A stretch of 64,000 nucleotides of DNA from Draconibacterium halophilum (GTDB lineage Bacteria > Bacteroidota > Bacteroidia > Bacteroidales > Prolixibacteraceae): contig NZ_CP048409.1 of the NCBI RefSeq assembly GCF_010448835.1, positions 3,294,001 to 3,358,000 of the forward strand, in the 5' to 3' direction. The notes under the pieces were generated by a model. That model was not told the origin of the DNA and made no database searches. It worked only from the letters and a program-made list of their open reading frames with translations. Each line of letters opens with the position of its first letter. Positions within the stretch are counted from its first letter, which is position 1. Shown one piece after another: positions 18,906-25,736 of the stretch. Both the position numbers and the translations under genes were made by a program.

Positions 18906-20069
18906 TTAATTAACAAACGTATAAGCCATTCCTTTTTTTCCGGCTCTACCGGTTCTTCCAATACGATGAATATAACTATCCATTGTTTGCGGAAGTTGAT
19001 AATTGATCACATGCGTTACTCCATCCACATCGATGCCTCGTGCTGCCACATCGGTAGCTACTAAAACCCGCGTTTTACCCGACTTAAACAATCGAATAGC
19101 TTTTGTGCGGTAGTTTTGTGATTTATTACCGTGTATTACATCTGAATTGATGCCCGATTGGGAAAGCTGTTTGCATATTTTGTCTACATTCCGTTTTGTT
19201 TCGGCAAAAAGAATCACCTTATCAAAACCTTCGCCGCTTAATAAATTACGAAGAATCTGAAATTTATTCTCGTTTGCCCCAACGCGCAGAATGTCTTGCT
19301 CAACCGTATTGGCGGCATTATTAACATTGCTCACATTTATTCTAACCGGGTTTTGTACGAATTCACTAATCAGCTTTTGCTGCGTTTTTTCGTAGGTAGC
19401 CGAGAACAACATGGTTTGCTTTCGGTTCTTCATCAAGGCAATAATTTTCTTAATGTCGTTAATGAATCCCATATCAAGCATCCGGTCGAATTCGTCGAGT
19501 ACCAATATCGGTGTGTTTCCCAGGCGGAGTGCGCCTCTCGAGGTTAAATCGTTTAGTCGTCCCGGAGTACCAACAATCAGGTGGTTCTTTTTCCGCGCTT
19601 TGGCAACGTCGTTGTTAACACTGGTTCCGCCAATAAAGCAGGCCGAAAACAGTCGATGTCCCTGAGTTAACGATTTAAATTCATCTTCAACCTGCATGGC
19701 TAGCTCCCTGGTTGGAACAACAACCAAACATGTGGTAGTGTCGTTTGCCAACATCTTCTCAATAACCGGAATTAAAAAAGCTCCTGTTTTCCCCGTTCCT
19801 GTAGCTGCAATGCCAATGAGGTTACGGCCCGAAATCAAATCGTTTATCGACTTTTGTTGAATTTCGGTTGGTTCAACGTAGCCCTTCCGTTCAATAGTGT
19901 TTTTTAAACTTTGGCTAAGTGGCATTTCGCTGAAGTTTTGCTCAGCTATAAAAGGAGTTTCTTCAACGCGAACAGCCTGTTTTACCAGTAATGCAGGATT
20001 TATTGTAGAAACGTTTTTGTTTCTTGTATTGCGTTTCTTTGTCGTGTTTCTATATCGTTTGTTATTCAT
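18906..20069 (-). CDS. DEAD-box RNA helicase (short, DEFD motif II)
   Basis: A 387-residue ATP-dependent RNA helicase. Visible motifs are a Q motif (PTEIQQKSI), Walker A ATGTGKTGAF, PTRELA, TPGRL, motif II LDEFDRML, SAT, and motif VI HRIGRTGRAGKKG. Motif II reads DEFD instead of the classic DEAD. The N-terminus has a basic 20-residue extension (MNNKRYRNTTKKRNTRNK). The protein stops only seven residues after motif VI, so the usual C-terminal tail is absent. It sits upstream of a cold-shock gene, which suggests a role in unwinding structured RNA in the cold. Confidence 0.92.
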   Translation of the reverse strand: MNNKRYRNTTKKRNTRNKNVSTINPALLVKQAVRVEETPFIAEQNFSEMPLSQSLKNTIERKGYVEPTEIQQKSINDLISGRNLIGIAATGTGKTGAFLIPVIEKMLANDTTTCLVVVPTRELAMQVEDEFKSLTQGHRLFSACFIGGTSVNNDVAKARKKNHLIVGTPGRLNDLTSRGALRLGNTPILVLDEFDRMLDMGFINDIKKIIALMKNRKQTMLFSATYEKTQQKLISEFVQNPVRINVSNVNNAANTVEQDILRVGANENKFQILRNLLSGEGFDKVILFAETKRNVDKICKQLSQSGINSDVIHGNKSQNYRTKAIRLFKSGKTRVLVATDVAARGIDVDGVTHVINYQLPQTMDSYIHRIGRTGRAGKKGMAYTFVN

Positions 20070-21300
20070 GTATTCTTTTATTTATTATCCGGCATACCCG
20101 GGTATTCGTTTGTTTATTCAATATATTTTTTGTGGAAAATGCTGTGGTAAGTATTCTTTACACTATATCGCTTTGTGCTGCCGGACTGAACGATGTCAGC
20201 GATTTTTTAATTCCCTGACATTGCAATGTCAGTAAGGGATTTACTGATGCATTCCGGCCAAATAAACTTATTCGACTATAATACGGCCAGTAATTCAACA
20301 ATACATCGGATTTATAAATCCAACAATTGTTTTTAAATCTGTTAACCTGCTTTAATACGATGAAATAAAGGGAAACTTGTAATGGTAAGAATGATAATTT
20401 TTTAATAGTTCTAATAATTAATTAAGACAAATTTTCTTTCAAAGAAATAAGTAAAATGGATTCGTCTTCAGAAAATTATTAGGAACAATTAAACTTGCAA
20501 CGGATACTCTGTTGTGCCTTTTTAGCGGCAAACTTTTTACTAAACAATGAACTGCTGAATAAAAATCAGCGCTGCAAAACTACTCAAATAATTCCAACCA
20601 CCAAATTAATCCGAATTATTCACCACAACCATTGGAAAACCATACCGCCAAGAGTTAGTGATATGTGTTCCTGCTTCTTTCGTAACCTATATTTCAATCT
20701 TGTAAAGTGCTTGCCATTATCTTCACGCATCTGCGTCGTTGCTAACCCCTTGAAATAGGGAACTATATCGGCGGGTTCAGACGCCTTGCATCTGCATAAA
20801 GCTAATGGCATGAATAATCCGGATTAAAAGCATTTAGTCCGAAAATCGCTGTCAAAATGCATCATTATTGGCAATTAATTGATAAAACAACTACCAATGT
20901 TAATTATTTCTGCCCCACCGAATATTGGGTTTACGCTATTATGTTTACATTTATTGCGCTAAAACTTTAAACCGTTGAATACGCGCCCTGAAATAACAGT
21001 TATAAAACGAAACATAACAAGTGTTGTTATCACTCCGTTTTGGGGGTATAACATTACTTTTAGTAATGAGATAAAGAAAATAACAACACCGGGTGATGAT
21101 ATATACAAATTAGCAGTAAGTGTGACGCAACCACATGACAAGACAATGCATCTTCCGTGAAATTAGTTGATATGAAACCTACATGACAATTAACTGACGC
21201 CCGAGAGAATGAAAATCGGGAAGGATGCGTGGGGTACCAATTCTATCAATGATTTGTAATTTAGTTTAGGCATAAGCCGAATAACTAAAAGCTGATAGAA
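20070..21300. other. Long intergenic region between helicase and IS element
   Basis: About 1.2 kb contains no intact gene that I can support. The first part should hold the helicase leader and promoter. A perfect 18-base palindrome lies at 20215-20232. A 63-codon open frame on the minus strand at 20620-20811 has protein-like composition (PADIVPYFKGLATTQM) and could be a relic of a lost gene. The last 120 bases before 21301 probably belong to the left end of the IS110 element. Confidence 0.4.
20215..20232. promoter_or_regulatory. Perfect 18-bp palindrome upstream of the helicase gene
   Basis: CTGACATTGCAATGTCAG is fully self-complementary and lies 146 bases upstream of the helicase ATG. Flanking CCC and GGG loosely extend the symmetry. 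It could be an operator or part of a structured leader; no regulator can be named. Confidence 0.4.
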
Positions 21301-22260
21301 ATGGGAACTTCACAAGTATTATTCGATCAAGTAGTATCCCGGGGATGCGGACTTGATGTTCACAAAAAAGTGGTAACAGCCACAATTGATGGAGAAGGGG
21401 TAAAAAAGCAAACACGCGATTATCCCACCATTACGAGTTCTTTGAAAGAATTGAGAGATTGGTTATTGGGAAACGGTATTACGCACGTGGCAATGGAAAG
21501 TACGGGTGTGTTCTGGAAGCCTGTTTACAACGTACTGGAACCTGCCGGGTTGACAGTTTGGATAGTCAATGCAGCGCACATCAAGTATGTTCCGGGCCAC
21601 AAGACGGATAAAAAAGACAGTGCCTGGATATGCAAATTATTGCTGGCGGGTCTGTTAAAGCCCAGTTATATTCCGCCCAAAGAGCAACGGGAGTTACGGG
21701 ATTTGACACGTTACCGTACCAAATTGATACAGGGCAATGCATCGAACAAAAACCGTATAATGCGGCAATTGGAAGATGCCAATATCAAATTGTCCAGTAT
21801 GCTGAGTTCTACCAGTGGTGTTGTAGCCACCAAATTGATAAATAAGCTTTGTGATGGAAAAGAGGTAACGATGCAGGATGTGGAAGAAGTTTATCACAAA
21901 AAAATCGGGGCAAGCAAAGAAGATATTTACGAGGCTTGCCAGGGTTTTATCACTGAACATCATATTTATATGATAGGCATCCATCGCCAGGAGATTGCAC
22001 ACAGCGAACAAACCATAGCGAATTTGAATGGGCGCATCAGAGAAATCCTGCAGCCTTACGATAATGTGCTGGAGTTGCTGAAAAAAGTTCCGGGCATCAG
22101 TTCAAAGAGTGTAGAAGACCTTGTTGCAGAAATAGGTTTGGACATGAGTGTATTCCCAAGCGAAAAGAACCTTGCATCCTGGGCGGGCATGTGCCCGGGT
22201 AACAACGAAAGTGCGGGCAAAAAAAAAGCGGAAGAACCACCCAGGGAAATAAACAGGTGA
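21301..22260 (+). CDS. IS110-family transposase, N-terminal part
   Basis: This 319-residue frame holds the RuvC-like DEDD catalytic domain (GLDVHKKVV with the first Asp, AMESTGVFWKPVY with the Glu, HKTDKKDSAW with the last Asp pair). It also holds the start of the serine-containing Tnp domain (SWAGMCPGNNESAGK). The frame then runs into about 12 unrelated codons and stops. The break coincides with nine A residues at 22219-22227. A -1 shift there restores the family sequence (KKKSGRTTQGNKQVKN) and continues into the frame at 22257. The gene is either disrupted or depends on slippage. Confidence 0.88.
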   Translation: MGTSQVLFDQVVSRGCGLDVHKKVVTATIDGEGVKKQTRDYPTITSSLKELRDWLLGNGITHVAMESTGVFWKPVYNVLEPAGLTVWIVNAAHIKYVPGHKTDKKDSAWICKLLLAGLLKPSYIPPKEQRELRDLTRYRTKLIQGNASNKNRIMRQLEDANIKLSSMLSSTSGVVATKLINKLCDGKEVTMQDVEEVYHKKIGASKEDIYEACQGFITEHHIYMIGIHRQEIAHSEQTIANLNGRIREILQPYDNVLELLKKVPGISSKSVEDLVAEIGLDMSVFPSEKNLASWAGMCPGNNESAGKKKAEEPPREINR

Positions 22261-22562
22261 AAAATGTTTTAACAGAAATAGCCTGGGCAGCAACAAGAAC
22301 AAAAGGTACATTTTACAAGGCAAGGTATCATCGGTTGGCAGCGCGTAGGGGCAAAAAACGGGCCTTAATAGCAGTAGGACATTCGATCCTGAAGTCTGTT
22401 TATCATATCTTAAAAGATACTTGTGAATACAAAGAGCTCGGAGCAGATTACCTGATTGAAAGGACGAAAGCAAAACGCAAAACATATCTAAAGAGCGAAT
22501 TGGGCAAATTGGGATATACCGTTGAACTAAAGGAAGTGCCACTTGCGAAAGAAGCAGTTTAG
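22257..22562 (+). pseudogene. IS110-family transposase, C-terminal part in the -1 frame
   Basis: The 101-residue frame contains the C-terminal Tnp region (KNVLTEIAWAATRTKGTFYKARYHRLAARRGKKRA in order) that normally follows SAGK in an intact IS110 transposase. It is in the -1 frame relative to the upstream part, overlaps it by 4 bases and is unlikely to be a separate gene. The combined protein would be about 420 residues, a normal size for the family. Confidence 0.8.
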
Positions 22563-22852
22563 TATAAACCATACAAAATTAGAAGGTCGATTTTTTCTGG
22601 CACCCGTTATTTGCGAATAATATCGAAGCCGAGTATGAAACTGACCTCAACGGCTAAGCACCCAAGAGAGTGCAAGAAGCACGAGTATGAAATTTTAATT
22701 TTCTTAGCTGTTGTTTCAATACTGTTAATCGTCAATAACCACATTTATCGTACCGATGAGTGCTCTCATTTCTTGTAATATATAGATAAGAAATTACAAA
22801 TTTTAAACAAAAAATAGGGTGAATTAGCCCTTTATAAACAAAATATTTACGT
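22563..22852. other. Non-coding 3' flank of the IS element and leader of the next gene
   Basis: No coding frame is seen. Two short stems occur at about 22629-22680: AGCCG pairs with CGGCT across 19 bases, and GCAC pairs with GTGC across 8 bases. They could be part of an IS110-type guide RNA, or of the target site. The rest is very AT-rich. Confidence 0.35.
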
Positions 22853-23536
22853 ATGAAAAAACTCAGAATAATATTTCATGGTGCAAGTACTTTTAGAATA
22901 ATTTGCATTAGTATAATTCTATTTATTTCATCATGCGATAAAAGTGACAATGATAATTTAAACGATTATGAATCAGGTAAATTGAGAAATTTAACAGGGC
23001 TTGATGGTTGTGGTTGGATTATTGAGTTAGATGATAATTCGAAGTTAGAACCTATAAATTTAGAAGCCTTTGATTTGGAATTAGTAGAGAATAAAGAAAT
23101 CAAATTTAAATATCAGCAAAGGGATGATTTAGGAAGTTATTGCATGGTCGGTATACTGATTGAGATTGATGAAATAATGGATGTGGCAAAATTATCATGT
23201 GACCAAAGAGTTATAATAAGTCCTGAAGAATATGAGAATGCACCTAATGACCCGTTTTCAATAACGGAAATAACAATTACGGCAGATTGTTTGAATATCA
23301 GATATTCAGCAAGTGGTTGTGATGGTAATACTTGGAAAATAAAATTGATTGATTCAGGAAATATTGCAGAATCCTATCCGTTTCAAAGAACACTGAGATT
23401 GTCACTTGATAACAATGAAGCATGTAGGGCAGTTATAGGAAAAGATATTTCGTTTGATATTAAGGACTTACAGATAGTTGGTGATGATAAAGTGATTCTC
23501 CATGTATCAGGAGAAGAAATACTATATGAATATTAG
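22853..23536 (+). CDS. Putative lipoprotein of unknown function
   Basis: A 227-residue acidic protein with a lipobox (FISSC) near residues 25-29, hence probably anchored in the outer membrane. The mature part seems to contain two related segments: one with GLDGCGWIIELDD and YCMVGILIEID, the other with SGCDGNTWKIKLID and CRAVIGKDISFDI. Each pairs a Cys-Gly motif with a second Cys strand, which suggests a duplicated small beta-domain. I do not recognise the family. The gene is richer in A and T than its surroundings and lies between an IS element and an attC-like palindrome, so acquisition by transfer is likely. Confidence 0.6.
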   Translation: MKKLRIIFHGASTFRIICISIILFISSCDKSDNDNLNDYESGKLRNLTGLDGCGWIIELDDNSKLEPINLEAFDLELVENKEIKFKYQQRDDLGSYCMVGILIEIDEIMDVAKLSCDQRVIISPEEYENAPNDPFSITEITITADCLNIRYSASGCDGNTWKIKLIDSGNIAESYPFQRTLRLSLDNNEACRAVIGKDISFDIKDLQIVGDDKVILHVSGEEILYEY

Positions 23537-23547
23537 AGTAAACACCA

Positions 23548-23696
23548 GCTACCAACAAGAAATATAAGTCATAGCGGGGGTTCGAGAGTTTTTTGAAAGT
23601 TTATTACATTTACTCAGCAAATGGTGACCCGTGATAGTGAAGTAGCGCTGAATTTTCGCTACGAACTCATACACAAAACCGTTGGCAATAATTATC
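23548..23696. repeat. attC-like imperfect palindrome between accessory genes
   Basis: The left part (ACCAAC, 11 bases, AGTCATAGCG) matches the reverse complement of the right part (GCCAAC, spacer, AGTTCGTAGCG) across a 149-base span. Outer CCAAC/GTTGG boxes and inner arms separated by short unpaired spacers are the layout of integron recombination sites. The outer right box reads GTTGGCA and does not match the GTTRRRY consensus, so the match is architectural only. Confidence 0.4.
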
Positions 23697-23761
23697 CACA
23701 TCTGTATAACATAGAATAAACTAAATCGTCAAATAATAAACAATTTAAAATATATTTTATA

Positions 23762-24970
23762 ATGAAATACACTATTCTGGTCATTATGTTTTTAATTTTT
23801 GTCAGTTGTAACACTGAAACAAAATCCAAGCAAGAAAATTCAGAAACTCCAACAAAAACTCAGAAAAGACTAAAAAAAATTGATCTTCCCATTGAAATAA
23901 TACAAGCAGAAGTGTCATATTTAAGTAGCCCTATACATGCGAATAATACTACGCAGTTAAACTACGAATTGAATATTCTGAATAATTATAGAATACCCTT
24001 AAGTTTAAAAAAGGTGGAGATTTTTGATTTGCAAAACAATGATTTTCCAATAGCTGTATTTGATTCACTTTACATTGAAGAACATTTTGATAGACCTGGG
24101 GCTAACGATTTGGATGATTTGAAATTGATTTCGGGTAATGAATATGGAATTTTACATATTAACCTGGTATTTGACACGAACAAATCAACTCCAGACCAAA
24201 TATTTCACAAGCTCTATTTTGAAAGGTTAAATAAGAAAAATGAACGCATAGTCCATCCGATGGAAGTTGCAATTGTTAATGTTCCTAAACCCACCGAACT
24301 TTCACTCGGATTACCTTTTAATAAAAAAGGAAAATGGCTGTACGGAGCCGAAAGTCATGAAGGAGCTAGATTTATAACCGAAGGAAAGGCCACCTACCCT
24401 CAGCGGTTTGGTATGGACTGGGTATTTATTGATAATGATGGATTATTGGCAAAAGACGATATTAAAGAGAATAAAAATTGGAATACCTATGGAATTGAAT
24501 TAATATCGGTTGCAGATGGAAAAGTTATTGATATAAAAGATGGAATAATAGAAAATGAGCCATTATCTGAAGAGATGGCTGTACGCATAACGAAAGAAAC
24601 TATTGGTGGCAATTATATTATCATCGACATAGGTAACAATATCCATGCTTTTTATGGACATTTAATTCCTAACAGCCTCAAATTAAGTATTGGCGATAAC
24701 GTTAAAAAAGGACAGACTATAGGCTTACTAGGTAATAGCGGAAACTCTGATGCTCCGCATTTACACTTTCATTTAGAATCTAAATCCAATGACTTTTTAG
24801 GTGGAGAAGGAATACCCTATTTAATTACTGAATTTACTCAGTTAAAAAAATACTCAGTTGAAGAATTTGATCAATTATTTAATGAAAATAATGTTTCTTT
24901 AGACGCTTTAAAACCAATAGAAAAAAGTAATGAACTCCCGAGTGGATATGGATTAATTGAAGTTAAATAA
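23762..24970 (+). CDS. M23-family peptidase-like lipoprotein
   Basis: A 402-residue lipoprotein (lipobox FVSC at residues 13-16). The N-terminal 190 residues look like a beta-rich domain. Residues about 200-370 carry an M23 (lysostaphin-type) peptidase fold: RFGMD near 214, GGNYIIIDIGNNIHAFYGHL, GDNVKKGQTIGLLGNSGNS and HLHFHLE near 332. In classical M23 enzymes the first zinc ligand is the His of HxGxD; here that position is Arg, while the Asp and the last His motif remain. Activity is therefore uncertain. AT-rich composition and placement behind an attC-like site suggest it is an acquired gene. Confidence 0.78.
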   Translation: MKYTILVIMFLIFVSCNTETKSKQENSETPTKTQKRLKKIDLPIEIIQAEVSYLSSPIHANNTTQLNYELNILNNYRIPLSLKKVEIFDLQNNDFPIAVFDSLYIEEHFDRPGANDLDDLKLISGNEYGILHINLVFDTNKSTPDQIFHKLYFERLNKKNERIVHPMEVAIVNVPKPTELSLGLPFNKKGKWLYGAESHEGARFITEGKATYPQRFGMDWVFIDNDGLLAKDDIKENKNWNTYGIELISVADGKVIDIKDGIIENEPLSEEMAVRITKETIGGNYIIIDIGNNIHAFYGHLIPNSLKLSIGDNVKKGQTIGLLGNSGNSDAPHLHFHLESKSNDFLGGEGIPYLITEFTQLKKYSVEEFDQLFNENNVSLDALKPIEKSNELPSGYGLIEVK

Positions 24971-25097
24971 ATACTGCCAACACGCGGCATATAATATTGG
25001 GGTCTAGTTGGTGTAAGCATCCCCTTTTTTAAGACGATCTAAAAATCGATTTGTAAACGAATTTCCCCTTCATAATTGCCTAGCTCCATTAGGGAAA

Positions 25098-25125
25098 ATG
25101 CTGAAAATGTCGTTTTCGTCAGCAT
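25098..25125. promoter_or_regulatory. Stem-loop or operator in the operon leader
   Basis: ATGCTGA at 25098-25104 pairs with TCAGCAT at 25119-25125, and GAAAA pairs with TTTTC inside. It directly precedes the first AAGTGTAAAA box. Confidence 0.4.
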
Positions 25126-25127
25126 AA

Positions 25128-25243
25128 AAGTGTAAAAAGCTGATTAGAAGTGTAAAAGCAATTGATAATAGTTTATATTTGTTTTTAGGACGCAATACAA
25201 TAGTTTATAAAAAAGTTAAAAAAGAACAGGGTTTTTTACACTT
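25128..25243. promoter_or_regulatory. Three AAGTGTAAAA boxes
   Basis: AAGTGTAAAAAGC at 25128-25140 and AAGTGTAAAAGC at 25148-25159 are direct repeats about two helical turns apart. TTTTTTACACTT at 25232-25243 is the same word inverted. All lie 90-210 bases upstream of the response-regulator start and look like binding sites for one protein. Confidence 0.5.
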
Positions 25244-25335
25244 ATTACTGTGTTTTATCAGAACGCTGGTAGGTGTGGTAAAGTCTCTTCAAGTTGCAGT
25301 CTGTATAAGTATTGTTAAACTAAAATGAATGTATA

Positions 25336-25704
25336 ATGAAACGAATTTTAGTGGCAGAAGACAACAGATTAATTCTGGAGACCGTTGCGCATAGTTTATC
25401 CAGAGAAGGCTATCAAATTATTAAAGCCGAGGATGGAAAAGACTGCTTAACAAAGCTCGAAAGCAATGAGGTTGATTTGCTTATTACCGATCTGTATATG
25501 CCAAATATAAATGGTCTCGAAGTAATTTCGAGGTTACACGAGTTTTATAAAAAGTTAATTCCGGTAATGGTTTTATCGGCAGCAGGAGCTGAAGAAAATG
25601 TGATGAAAGCTTTTGATCTTGGTGCCGATGATTACATGGTAAAACCTTTTAGCCTGATTGAACTAAATATGAGGGTAAAAAGACTATTATCTGCCAGGAA
25701 ATAG
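25336..25704 (+). CDS. CheY-like single-domain response regulator
   Basis: A 122-residue receiver domain without an output domain. The acidic pocket is AEDN near residues 8-10, the phospho-acceptor is Asp52 in LLITDLYMP, the switch Ser is at residue 80 in VLSAAG and the conserved Lys is at residue 102 in DDYMVKPF. It probably works by protein contact. It is the first gene of a compact five-gene unit for envelope glycan synthesis, 33 bases before the HEAT-repeat gene, so its likely partner is that membrane protein or the synthase. No cognate kinase is encoded in this window near it. Confidence 0.92.
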   Translation: MKRILVAEDNRLILETVAHSLSREGYQIIKAEDGKDCLTKLESNEVDLLITDLYMPNINGLEVISRLHEFYKKLIPVMVLSAAGAEENVMKAFDLGADDYMVKPFSLIELNMRVKRLLSARK

Positions 25705-25736
25705 TATATTTAGTTTCAATTAGAAACTCATAATCA

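Larger units (their letters stand above)
21301..22562 (+). mobile_element. IS110-family insertion sequence (termini not resolved)
   Basis: The element is recognised by its DEDD-type transposase. IS110 elements lack classical terminal inverted repeats and use an RNA encoded in a non-coding end to choose targets, so the boundaries cannot be read directly. Candidate non-coding ends are about 21180-21300 and 22563-22710. The latter holds two small stem-loops (AGCCG/CGGCT and GCAC/GTGC). Coordinates given cover only the transposase frames. Confidence 0.8.
24971..25335. promoter_or_regulatory. Leader region of the envelope-glycan operon
   Basis: No gene is present in these 365 bases. Close to the preceding stop there is another GCCAACA word similar to the attC-like site. 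A 28-base stem-loop (ATGCTGA...TCAGCAT) lies at 25098-25125. Three AAGTGTAAAA boxes follow, two direct and one inverted. The start of the response-regulator gene is at 25336. The density of ordered motifs suggests a regulated promoter. Confidence 0.5.

Noticed and set aside
22102..22572. 156-codon minus-strand open frame across the end of the transposase
   Set aside because: It is antisense to both transposase frames and has a Cys/Phe/Leu-rich shadow composition.
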